NCBI GenBank assembly: GCA_028551475.1
Contig: CM052359.1
Coordinates: 15,377,583 to 15,441,582, forward strand
Direction of reading: 5' to 3'
DNA length: 64,000 nucleotides
DNA from: Casuarina equisetifolia
Lineage: Eukaryota; Streptophyta; Magnoliopsida; Fagales; Casuarinaceae
Shown here: positions 47,481-58,878 of the stretch, in pieces
Layout of the letters: each line of letters opens with the position of its first letter
How positions within the stretch are numbered: the stretch's first letter is position 1
Position numbers and translations under genes: made by a program
The notes under the pieces: model-generated
Seen by the model: the letters and a program-made list of their open reading frames with translations, nothing else
What the model was told of the DNA's origin: nothing
Databases searched by the model: none

Positions 47481-49504
47481 ATAAATTAAATAATTGAATT
47501 CCTGAGACTTAAAAAGTTAATGAACAGTAGATTCAACGGTGCAGATTATTGATTTTATAAAGATGACCTAAGCTTAAGCATTTTGTACGCTGCTGATTAT
47601 ATCATATGAGCAAGCTCAATTTTGAATTGAGAAAGAATTAGAACTCATGTCGACATTAGATGAGCCACTTACACATGCCCAGCTATCTGTTAAAAGGTTC
47701 TAGAGGATAGGAATATTAGCACCTATCCAGCCACTCGGTGGCCCATCGTCTACGTAAGGGCGTGGAATACAAGTTCTAGGAGATAAGGTTGATAAGATTC
47801 CGAAAGCGAAAGGGAGTCTTTGGTGAAAAGGGGGGGGTGGGGGTGGGGGTTTGTGTTGGCTGTGCACTAGGTAAGTGCCCTTACACTAGAGCAACGGCCA
47901 AAAAAAGGAAAGGGAAAAGTAAATAAGTTCTTCACTTTTTTTTCTTTGTTTTTGTGGAATGACTGATGATTGATACAAATAAAATTTGTTATTTGTAAGT
48001 AACAAAACCAAAGGTAAGGTTTTTTCTTGAACACTAATCTTTTTCAGTGACGTTAGAGTTGCAATCATACCTTAATATGAGAAAAGTAACACACCGAGTA
48101 CAGATATATCATGTTTTTGCTGTTGTCTGTAATTGATAAGACAAAAAATGAAAACTAAAGCAGAAAAAGTCTATCTTGATCCAAAGGAGGGCAATAGGGC
48201 GGCTCCGGCAAGCGGGAACTTGAAGGCCGAGGACCCTCCTATAAGAGGGAGCCTGTGCCATCCACATTGATGGGGGAGGTGGTGGAAAGGCGATGGGGCA
48301 GACTAAGTATATTTAGTTGGTCCCTGAAGGGTGATTCTGAAAATGGCAGTGCCTTTAGAGGTGCTACCTTTAGTCCTTATGACTTGTCATCGACGATTAT
48401 TATCGCACAAGGAAAAAGAGATTTGCAGTCAAGGCATCCTTTTTATTACAGTAAGGAGAGACGAAATCAGAACATTGGGTCGAGTCAGACTTTCTTATAG
48501 CTGAGTCAGAAGGAGGTGGTGCCTTGATGGGATAATATTTCAGAGGATGAAAAAGTTGTAAAGATCAAGTGGCGCATGTGGGGTACTTACATACATATAA
48601 TGAGCAGTGGACAAAGCTTTGGCCCGCTTTGCTGAGGATGAGATTCCCATGTGCATATACCACCACGTAAGATGATGGGGATGTTGATGTTGTTTATTTT
48701 ACTTTCTCCAACAATGTAGATAAGGATAAGGTCGGAGGTCGAGTCAATTCGGTTAACTTTGCGGGTACAACTAAAAAAGCTGGGTCCCTATCTCATTTGT
48801 TTCTTTGTGCAGAAAGTGGTTTAAAGGTCTTAACCTCACAGAGATGAACTTGACTAAGGTTATGATGTGGTGGTCTTTGTTGAAAAAAAATGGTGTTTTA
48901 GCTCCATCACGTGTCCTTTATTAATTTGTTGTCCTACGGATAATAGTCTGACTAAGATCATATTATGGAGTAGTGTGTAACAGGAAGTAACCTGTAGATG
49001 GTTTGTTTACGGAGTTTTATAGACATTCGCTTGCTCCGTGTAACCACATAAATATTTTACTCACAAGTGAATACATTTGCAATTCATATGACAAATGCAT
49101 CCTTGTGCTTCTTATCATAGTATTAGAGTTGAGATTTACCTGTTCTTGATAGGTTGCCAACACCTACTACTTCTGCAATTTAATCAAATTCTTTAGGGCA
49201 GTCTCCAAAATTTTCCATTTGGACATGGTTTGGTGCTGTTCTTGACTTTCGACCATTTTTCACGAATCTGCAGTTGTTCCATCAAACCGATTGATGTTTT
49301 TTGTTGGTTGGAATCACTTATTTGCATTTTCGGGACCGAAATCGGGCCTTCCTAAAGCTCTCAAGAAGTTTTTTCCTCTGGGAGATTTTGTCGATGACCT
49401 TGTGTTCCGCTTCGGGTCCTTTCTCTCTTTTTGGGCTTTCTCTTTTCAATGGAGCAGGCGACTGCATCTCTCCCAGATTGATTAGCTTTGGCCTCGATTT
49501 CTGG
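47481..49504. other. Intergenic sequence without recognised features
   Basis: Moderately GC-rich patches (48190-48300) show no sustained coding frame. I see no transposon domain or RNA gene. Confidence 0.5.
47829..47849 (+). repeat. G-rich run with G-quadruplex potential
   Basis: Three G runs of five or more, separated by single T bases, the first long enough to supply two G-tetrad strands. Confidence 0.75.
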
Positions 49505-50030
49505 TCATGGAAGGTAATAGCAGTGCCGCTTCAATCCTTTATTAGAACCCAAGCTCTATTCAATCAACACAATTAAGAGTAATAAATCCTTGAGGAAGTA
49601 ATAGAATATCTTGTATTTTTAAGCTTAATCACGATCCAAACAACCAAGAACAACCCAAGTGACAATGAACACTTTGATATTGCTATGCTATCAACAATTA
49701 TCACTAGATTACGACTACTAACTAGAGCTAGGGAAACTAATGAAAGATGAATTTTCAATATACATGCCCTTTTCTAACGGCTCAAATTTCCTTATATTTG
49801 CTTCTAACTTGTCCTAAATTATTTAAGTGAGCCTTCTGCTCAAGTCATATTGGGCCATATTGGGCTAGGTTATGGCATAACAATCTACACCCCATTAAAT
49901 AACCTTTGTCCTCAAGAGTTAACTTAGACAAGGTCTAGTCTTGTACATTCCAAACACTTTTTCTTACATTGTGTCTGCACTATTGTCAAAGGATTTTATC
50001 TTAATTCAAGGATTTCTCTATGTGATTTAG
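49505..50030 (-). mobile_element. Minus-strand LTR fragment, probably Ty3/gypsy
   Basis: On the minus strand, CTTGAGGACAAAGGTTATTT near 49917 resembles the C-terminal LEDK coding end of Ty3 polyproteins. It is followed by GGGGTGTAGA and then an LTR-like start TGTTATGCCATAACC at 49882. The LTR would run to about 49505. No matching second LTR is in the window and the far end is uncertain. Confidence 0.5.
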
Positions 50031-50146
50031 TTATTTGGTAGAATTAATCCTTCTAACTTGGTATTATTTGCCAATGGTATATGCCTTTTTTTATTTTTTA
50101 TTTTATTTTATTTATTTATATTTTATATTTTTATTTAATCCCTAAA

Positions 50147-50666
50147 ATGGCCACCCCAAACATTCATATCCATGCTGCTATACATGTCTTACCATTACTT
50201 GCACCTAGAAACCCAATTGTCCCAACCATTTGGGTTCACCTTGAAGGCAACAATTTTTTGGTTTGGAAGGCATGAATTGAACCATATTTGTGTGCCTTTA
50301 ACCTTTTTTGTTTCCTCGATGGCTCATACCCATGTCCATTTGAATACAATATAGATGCCACAAATGATGGGACCATCATGTGTAACTCTAATCTTACTTA
50401 CCAAGATTGGCTTGTTTTGGATCAAACAACCAAAGGCTAGATCTTGAGCACTATTGTCATTGCTATCGCAAAATACTCCACCTTTGCTAAGATCTAGAAT
50501 GCTTTCTCGACTGAGTTCCATACCTATAGCACAACCTATGCCTCTGCCTTCAAAATCCAATTGCATGCCATTACCAGAGACCATTGTTCTGTAATGGATT
50601 TTATGTAGGAACTTGATGTGACTATTGACCAGCTTCAACTCATAGGTGAGAATGTGTTAAATAATG
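50147..50666 (+). pseudogene. Gag of an old copia element, left part
   Basis: From ATG 50147 the frame reads MATPNIHIHAAIHVLPLLAP, then WVHLEGNNFLVWKA and, after stops, FLDGSYPCPFEYN and TYQDWLVLDQTTKG, followed by the HTYSTTYASAFKIQLHAITR segment. This is the standard plant copia Gag order (short-LTR type, unlike the Sirevirus family). It is broken at 50667 by element F and continues at 56353. No LTR for it is seen. Confidence 0.75.
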
Positions 50667-51813
50667 TGTTAGGAATATTGTTATTCCATTATTATTTTAA
50701 TGATGAAAAAGAAAAAGAAAATATTTCATGAGAGTGTATTTTTGATGTGACAAATATCTTAATGTTAATGTGTTGGAATATATTTTAATGATATTAGAAT
50801 ATATTAACATTTTGATGATGAAAAATAGGAAATTATAATATGAAGATATTATAATTCATTGTTTATTTATGGGTTTAAAAAAGATAAATGATGCTGGATC
50901 ATTTTATAGGAAATTGATTAACTTTGTGCATGAAGCAGGCCACCTAAAGTCCACTTAAGGACTAATTTAAGCATACATGAAGCAGGCCACTTGAAGTCCA
51001 CTTAAGGACTGATCCAAGCTCGCATGTAGTAGGTTGACCGAATTTCACTTAAAAGCTTATCCAAGCTTGACACTAATTAAGTGCTTGCTCATTGAGAAAC
51101 AACACCATTTAAGTGACTAAAGCATCTATTTAATCAAGCTCCCAACTGAGAAGCCCTAACCCCTAAATTTAAAATAGCTTTGCATGACTTCTATCTTTCT
51201 CTCTGAGTAGCCAATTCTCCAATGGGAAGTTTTGAGAAGTGATCGAATGTCAAAACAATCATTTATGAGCATTAATCAAAGCTTTAATTGTAGATTGATG
51301 GAAATCTTTCTATCTCCTAACGAGAAGAAGGCTATGGGTGTGTCAAGTTTGACAAGAAACGCTAATGAGCTCTAGTTATTTAAATATGATATAAAAAGCT
51401 CTTCTTGACGGTTCTAAAGTAGCTTTTGCATGAGATATTTGAGAAAATCTTGAGAAAGATTTGAAGTTGCTCAAGCATTGCTATCTCTATTAGCTTCAAT
51501 GATACTTTTTGATCTTTGGTAATATTTGATGATATTTTCTTAAGAACAATTCTTTGTGATCATACATATTTGTATACACTCATTTATATGCTAATTAAAC
51601 TCTGATCATTATTTGCATATAAATCTTGTTGTAAATCCAAAACCCTAATATGATGATATTTGAGAGTTTCATGATTAGAACTTAGATTTTCATTTAATAT
51701 CTTGAATAAGCTCTTTGATTAGCAATATTCCTCATAAACTTCATATCATTTAGGGATTTGTTGTTGTAATAAGGTTGAGTCAACCTTTTATTGTAACTCG
51801 TAACTTATGTAAC
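50667..51813 (+). repeat. Truncated 5' LTR of element F
   Basis: TGTTAGGAATATTG start; aligns with 54952-56068 of the 3' LTR, then stops abruptly at TTATGTAAC and passes into gag. A tandem GAAGCAGGCCAC...CCACTTAAGGACT repeat (about 50930-51015) is shared with the 3' LTR. Confidence 0.88.
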
Positions 51814-53157
51814 GTTAGGAAAATGTTAGTGTCTTTACCTTAAAGTTGAGATCCTAAGAAAATGGCTATAGAAGAAGCACATGATTTAAAGAAAATGAGC
51901 ATAGATAACTTGCTAGGATTACTAAAGACTCATGAAATGCAATTAATAAGAAAAGAAAGGGAAAAGAAAATATGGCATCCATTGCTCTTGGCAAATATAG
52001 AGAATGAAAAAAATTCATCTTGGGATGAAAAGAAACAAGTAGAAGTAGCACATCTTTGTTTAAGGGTAGTAGCAACCAATGAAGAAGATTATGAGATAAA
52101 TGATACTGAATTTGAAAATGATGTTGAATGTGATATAGAAACTACATTTTTTGATTTGGTTAAGTATGCATATAAGATGAAAAATAAATATAGAAAAAGA
52201 AAGAAAAGTATAAATTTGTCAAAGCTGAAATTGATGGTACAAAAGATGTTTATGAAATTCCTGCATCTTCCTTAGATGAGGATCATGATATATTTGAAAA
52301 TGCTTGCACAAAATTTGATGTATGCTTTATGAATGGTACATGTTCTAACCTAGGTAAAAAGAATGATGATATGCTAAAACAAATAAATTCTTCGAATGAA
52401 AATCTATCCAGCATCAATTGGAAAGAGATGAACTTGATTGCAAACTAAATAGATCAAGTATGATGGTAGGAGAATATGAGAAAATTAAGAAACAATGTGA
52501 ACTAGTTGTTTGTGAAAATGTGAAAATGTAACTTGAAATCAAAGAGCTAAAAGAAACAATTTTATTCCATGAAAACAAATCTAAAACCAATGATAGCATG
52601 TTTACTTGTTCTAATTTGGATGAAAAGCATAAGCATATGAAAAATGAAATTAATTCTTTAACTTATAAGCTATCAAATGTTCAAAGCTTAGTAAAAGAAC
52701 TTGAAAACAAGTTAGAAAGTTCAACATGTTTGTTGAACAAGTTTCTAATGGTAGTGTCATGTTAGAAAAGATATTGCAATCACAAAGAGGCATGTATGAC
52801 AAAGTTGGTATAGGTTATAAATCAAATAAAAATGTAAAACCTTTTACTAAATTCTTTGAAAAGGAAAATTGCATGACTCCATTGTATGATAAATGTTCAT
52901 ATTGTAAATATGTTGGTCATCAAATTGATAAGTGCCCTATTAGGCTTAGAAGACCATATAGGATGAAAAGAGTATGGATGCCTAAAGTTTCTAGTAATAC
53001 TTGTTCAACTAACTCCCATGGACCCAAGGAAAGAAGGGTACCAAATTTACAAGCTCCTTTGTTCATGTCTGCAGGTTATGAACAAAGATGCAGCAACTAT
53101 TTTGGTGAGTTAGTAATAAATGAGGATCCACCGTATGTGAATAAAAAATATATATAA
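51814..53157 (+). pseudogene. Gag of element F (N-terminally deleted)
   Basis: It starts inside the Gag core at VRKMLVSLP, followed by a stop. 51862-52275 is open (AIEEAHDLKKMSIDNLLGLL and a Lys/Glu-rich region). 52726-53157 (143 residues) contains the knuckle CKYVGHQIDKC preceded by CSY, then RLRRPYRMKRVWMPKVSSNT and a tail ending in VNKKYI. The Trp codon lost in element A is intact here. The open distal part suggests F decayed less than A. Confidence 0.82.
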
Positions 53158-54951
53158 GTACTTCTTCATTTTGTTATTCAAACAAAAAGCAATGTTTCAA
53201 GAAAAACAATGTACAATTCTGTTTTGAAGCTGGTCATCCTTGCTGAAACTATTTGTTTGAAATGAAATCTTTGGATAATTGTCATGTATTTCCGTGGATG
53301 TTTCATGATGCATGATTTACAACAAACTTCTATGCTAATTGACTATAATTACTATCACAAAGTCATGTATACTTGCTGGAAATTATTGGACTGTATGATA
53401 AACAATATTTTCTTTGTGACAAGAATGCTAAACACTTCGTTGATCAATATCATGCCATTTGATGAATAAAATATGCTAAAATTGATGAATCAATATCAAT
53501 CCAAATATTCATCATTCTAGTATGCTAACATGATAAGGGAAGTATAAATTAAAATATTTGCTTCATGTTACAAGTTAGTCCATATTAGAAAGTATTTATT
53601 GCTTAAGGTGAATATACTTTTCTAAATCTAAAATGATGAACTTTCCTTGATGACTTATAAGATTGAAATATGCATGATAGAGAAGAAGAGATAAATGCAT
53701 ATGATATAGTAATATCTCATTTCTTGAAATCTTAAATGATTGCATAATTTGAGGGGGAGTCATGTAAATTTTTATGATTTTCACTCCTACTGTCATGGCT
53801 ATAGAATGTGTAAACAAAGTTGTTCAAAAGCACATATTCTGTGAGATCAATAACAAAGATAGTCACTGGTCAAGTTTCCATTGTCTTAAAAAAAAAAAAC
53901 TACTTAGAATATGTATAGCTTTTTTTCTCTTCAATTTGATACATTTTCAAAACAAATCATGCTTTAGACTTTGCTGTAAATTATTGCTCATTCATTACAT
54001 AAATAGTGTCACAATATGGAAATATGGAATGAGAAGTTTCCTATGAAATATATATTCAAATGTCATACAAATGATAACCTGAATTGCAGCAAGCTTGAAT
54101 ATTATGCTACTCTATATATATTTTGCATCCAATTGACAATGAAAAATAAAGGAAGAGCAAAGAAAGAAAAGGCTCATAAAATGCTCCATGTATTTGGTAT
54201 TTTTTTCTACCTCACTCTTACTTTGATAATACTTTCAAAAGAGAAAGGATTTTAAGATGTTTTAACACTATGCTTTTTTGTTGAGATGTATTTTCTGGTG
54301 TTAATCAAAAGAATACAAAAATCACACAACATGATATATATATATATATATAAATGCAAAGATGCCCTTTGTTGAGGCATAAAGTATAAACATGAAACAC
54401 ATATAGCATGATTATATAAGCATATGCTTTGTCAAATGAATACATATGAATATGTTGTTGGATAAATATGCCTCACATGTTCTTGATTGGTTGAAATGAC
54501 TTAAGAGAAAGCTACTCTTAAGGGGGAGCTATGTAAACATGGTTGGATGACATTGTATGAGTATGATTGCTAAAACATACATCATCTTTATTTGTGTCAA
54601 TACATAAAAGTATGTTATGCATATTTTGCTTTATTGGTTAATGCTAGTTGGAATCATTTAAATGGAAGCCTTAAATGTTTCAGCTATGTATTTCTTGCAT
54701 CTTTTGTCTTTCTTATTTTGATAATGTTAGAAAGAGGGAGAGATATGTGCACATGAAAAATAATTTCATTATCTCTATTATGTCTTAATGGTGTCAAAAA
54801 AGGGAGAGACATATAGATGAAAAAAACTTTGGTATCTCTACCATATGTTGGCACGAGAGGGATTTGTGTTAGAAACAAAACTTGTATGTGGCTTGCATGG
54901 AATATTTAGTTTTTTAAGTGGAAGTTTTGTCATCATAAAAAATGGGGAGAT
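53158..54951 (+). other. 3' region of element F with repeated polypurine tracts
   Basis: Colinear with 14900-16959 of element A along its length; no pol domain. Purine tracts include GAGGGGGAG (53751-53759), AAGGGGGAG (54519-54527), AAAGAGGGAGAG near 54731, AAAAAAGGGAGAG near 54796 and AAAAAATGGGGAGA ending at 54950. The word GATATGTGCACATG follows the third, as in A. Short ORFs (53284-53469, 54016-54255) have no recognised product. Confidence 0.7.
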
Positions 54952-56352
54952 TGTTAGGAATTTTGATGATGAAAAGGAAAAAGGAAATATTTCATGATAA
55001 ATATCTTAATGTTAATATGTTGGAATATATTTTAATGATATTAGAAAATATTAACATTTTGATGATGAAAAATAGGAAGTTATAATATGAAGATACTATA
55101 ATTCATTGTTTATTTATAGGTTTAAATAAGAAAAATGATGTTGGATCATTTTTCAGGAAATGGGTTAATTCTATGCATGAAGTAGACCACCCGAAGTCCA
55201 TTTAAGGATTGATTCAAGCCCACATGAAGCAGGCCACCTGAAGTCCACTTAAGGACTAATCCAATCTTGCATGAAGTAGGCCAACTAAAGTTCACTTAAA
55301 AGCTAATCCAAGCCCGACACTAATTAAGAGCCCATTCATTGAGAAATAGCACCGTTTAAGTTAAATGACCGAGCACCTGTTTAATCAAGCTCCTTATTAA
55401 GAAGCCTAAACCCACAAATTCAAAATAGCTTGGCATGACTTCTATCTTTCTCTCTAAGCAGCCAATTCTCCAACGAGAAGATTTGAGAAGTGATTGGATG
55501 TCAGAATAGTCATTTATGAGCATTAATTGAAGCTTTAACTATAAATTGATAGAAATCTCTTTATATCCAGAAGAGAAGAAGGCTACGAGTGTGTCAAGTT
55601 TGATAAGAAACCCTAATGAGCTCTTGTTATTAGAATATGATATAAAAAGTTCTTCTTGATGATTCTAAAGTAACTTTTGCATGAGATATTTGAGAAAATC
55701 ATGAGAAAGATTTGAAGTTACTCAAGCATTGCTATCTCTATTAGCTTTGGTGATACTTTTTAATCTTCGGTGATATTCGATGATATTTTTTTAAGATCAA
55801 TTCTTTGTGATCATACATACTTGTATATACATGTTTATGTGCTAATTAAACTATAATCATTATTCGCATATAAATCTTGTTGTAAATTTGAAACCCTGAT
55901 TTAATGATATTTAGGGCTTTCATGATTAGAGCTTAGATTTTCATTCAATATCATGAATAAGCTCTCTGATGAGCAATATCCCTCACAAATTTCATATTAT
56001 TTGGGGATTTTTTATTGTAATAAGGTTGAGTTAACCTTTTATTGTAACTTATGACTTGTGTAACTCCTTAAGGAGGAGTTGGAAAGATTAGGAGAATGTT
56101 TTCTCCTAACCAGTAACTAAAGATGACTTTAACTAGTTGAGTTGGAGGAAGAAGAGGGTGGAAATAGGTGAAAGAGCCGAACCACCATGGAAAATCTCTA
56201 TCTATGCTTGCTATTTATGTATGCTTTATCTTGCTACTTATATTTATCCTTTGTGCTTAATTTGATTCTATTATATTTAAACACCAATTAATAGACATAA
56301 CTTGAGATAACTAATTCAACCTCCCCTTCTTGGTTAGCCATTATACCTAACA
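54952..56352 (+). repeat. 3' LTR of element F
   Basis: 1401 bp, TGTTAGGAATTTTGATGATG...TTAGCCATTATACCTAACA. It contains a tandem CATGAAGCAGGCCACC...CTTAAGGACT repeat at about 55175-55290. Confidence 0.92.
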
Positions 56353-57156
56353 TGTGTTTTGCGTACTTGGGAATCCATTTGCATCATTTTGTACAACAAT
56401 TTTTGTCCAAACTTGAAATGCCTTTCTCACTTGTGAGGACCTGTGCAAGTTGCTATTGAACCATAAGGCTTAACTTTAGTTGGTGGAGTAAGCCTTCTAA
56501 CCACCATTTAGTTACCCTAGCTCACTCCCTCAGCCTTTGCAAACACACCTTGCACCTAATGCTTGTCACAACTCTAATAGTTGGTATCTTCATGCCTCTA
56601 ACAACTACCAACCATTAATTCAATGCTAGATCTGCTACAAACACTACCACCCAACCTACTAGTGCCACTACAAGTATACTCCTTCCACCTTAATTCGACC
56701 TAACACGCAAACCCATTCTAAAAGCTCCAATTTGGCCCAACACCACATTGAGGCCAATACTATTATACAAGGCCCACCAAACCTAGCTCATATGGACTAG
56801 GTTAAACATGAATGGTTCCCTAACTTTGAGGAAACAAATCATATTGGCCTTGACAATATACTAAATTATAATGGAGATCAAGAAGTCATCATTGGAGATG
56901 GAGTGGGCCTCCCTAGAACCTACACAAGTAATATTCATATCTTTTAAAATTTACATCTATCAAACATTTTAGTTTCAAAATTTACAAAAGATAATGATTA
57001 TGCCTTTTTATTTTATTGTAACTTTTGTGTGGTATAAAGTTTGTAAGTGGGGAAAACTCCTCTTCACAGGCCAATTGATCACGAGCTCTACCACCTTCAT
57101 TTGCATCCTCTTTAGCATAATCCTATGGCCTATACTACAATCACAAATGATGTTAC
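56353..57156 (+). pseudogene. Gag to protease part of the old copia element, right part
   Basis: Continues the gag interrupted at 50667: LGNPFASFCTTIFVQT, then LCKLLLNHKA. After a low-complexity linker the protease-side motif EWFPNFEETNHIGLDNILNY appears (usually DSGATNH; the active site is lost), followed by DQEVIIGDGVGLP. A decayed GAG-pre-integrase stretch (SKFTKDNDYAFLFY, near 56980) leads into the LTR of element E at 57157. Confidence 0.72.
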
Positions 57157-58817
57157 TTTTGGAAAATAGGGTTTTGTTGTGACTGAAAATATTTTTTTGT
57201 AAATATCAATTCTCAAATTATGTTTTTCTAAATGTGTAAAAAGAAAAAAACTATAGGAAGTAAAAGGTGTACAAATTATAATATCAATTAATTATTATAG
57301 AGTAACCAAGTTCCTACATTTCCTTATGAAATATATTCTTAAAGTATTCGTGACATATATTCAAATAAATGTTGATTATTTGAATATATAGATTATTTAA
57401 ATAATTCTTCAAGAAATATGAAATATACTTGAATATATTTTATCTTAGCAATATGATACTTGGTTTGGTAAAATTACAGGAACAATATATTAGCTTAAAT
57501 TCAATATATGCAATACATTATAAATGTATTGATATTGGACTGGATATACATGCTGAATATATGTTATTACTATACTGGACTTTTGCTGTTGGACTATGAG
57601 AATATAGGTGCAGCCGAAGTTCACGTCAGCTTGCTTGATCCTGTTCATGTTACGATGTCGTCTTGATCATTATCAGAGGCTTTCTGTTACGGTGTCATCT
57701 TGATCATTATCAGAGGCTTCCTGTTACAGTGTCGTCTTGATGATCATTATTAGAGGCTTCTTGTTACGGTGTCGTCTTGATCACATCAGAGGCTTCCTTG
57801 ATACACTTGCTGGCTACGACATCATCTCACTTAAGGGCACATAAGAGATGCTTATCCCTCGAGGGGTTATGCCTTAACTGCTTCATTCTCTCCTTGACGC
57901 TATCTTCATTTCTCTCAAGCGCTGAAGCTTCAACGAGATGAATATGGAGGAAATAGGTTGTCAAAATGGTCGGATTTCAAATCAAAAGGTTGAAATGAGG
58001 TTGATTTAATGGATAGTCTACTATACCTAACAGGAAGAAGGCTACGGTTCAGGTTTGATTCAAAAAGAAAACCATAAATCTACTTCTATTTAAAAGAGAT
58101 GTGTACGTGAAGGTTTTCTCTTGATGATTGACATTTGTTTGAAGCATTCTCTTTATGAAGATAATCTACTCAGCTTACTTACCATTTGATTCGAGATCAT
58201 ACACCATTCGGTGGTTCATAAGCTCTCAGTGATATTCGACTATTCGGTTTAATCTTTGATAATATCATCAATCATAGCTTGTATAACATTATTTATGTGC
58301 TGATTTCACTTATAAACATTTTTTGCACATAAATCTTAAGGAAAATCTGAAACCCTAATTTTTTTGAATTAGGGATTTCGTGATAGGAGCTTTGTATCTT
58401 GATATGTTAGTTTGAATAGCTCCTCTAATCAGCAATATCCCATAAACTAACATATTATTTGGGAATTTGCTATTGAATATGATCTTTTGATCATTATTTG
58501 TATTTGGACTTAATAATTCCTTTGAGAAAGAATTATTTGGATTAGGGAGAAGGTATTCTCCTAATCAGGTTGAGTAAAAGTGACTTCAATCGGTTGGATT
58601 GAAGAAGAAGAGGGTGGATGTAGGACTCTAAGATAGAATGCCGAACCACCGTGGTAAATTGGGTGTTGATTCTCTTGCTCTCTATTTGATTAAATATTTC
58701 TGTTTGATTGCATATTATCATATAAATTGCTAAAGTAATTGATTAGAATTTTTAAGAAGAATATTTTGGTACAAGAACAATTCAACCCCCCTTCTTGTTA
58801 AGCCATAAAACCCAACA
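57157..58817 (+). repeat. 5' LTR of element E
   Basis: 1661 bp. The start is TTTTGGAAAATAGGG where solo LTR H has TGTTGGAAAATAACGG, so the first G has probably mutated. The end is AAGCCATAAAACCCAACA, two bases before the primer-binding site. Confidence 0.9.
57647..57797 (+). repeat. 37-bp tandem repeat in the LTR of element E
   Basis: Four units beginning TGTTACGGTGTCGTCTTGAT and ending AGAGGCTTCC. Solo LTR H, otherwise the same subfamily, has an unrelated 17-bp repeat in the corresponding part. Confidence 0.9.
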
Positions 58818-58819
58818 AT

Positions 58820-58835
58820 TGGTATCAGAGCCAGG
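58820..58835 (+). promoter_or_regulatory. Primer-binding site of element E
   Basis: TGGTATCAGAGCCAGG is the exact complement of the 3' end of plant initiator tRNA-Met. It confirms the LTR end at 58817. Confidence 0.95.
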
Positions 58836-58878
58836 TTCTCTAATTAAAAGGACTAACATCCTAGAGTAGATCCACATT

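Larger units (their letters stand above)
50667..56352 (+). mobile_element. Element F: second pol-less Sirevirus-like derivative
   Basis: A 5' LTR fragment (50667-51813) is joined directly to gag (51814 on), followed by a CCHC knuckle, a 1.97-kb 3' region with polypurine tracts, and a complete 3' LTR (54952-56352). Protease, integrase, RT and RNase H are absent, as in element A. The copia gag into which it jumped reads through on both sides. The last ~285 bp of the 5' LTR, the primer-binding site and the first part of gag are deleted. A clean target duplication is not seen; ATGTG occurs at both ends but overlaps the LTR termini. Confidence 0.87.
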
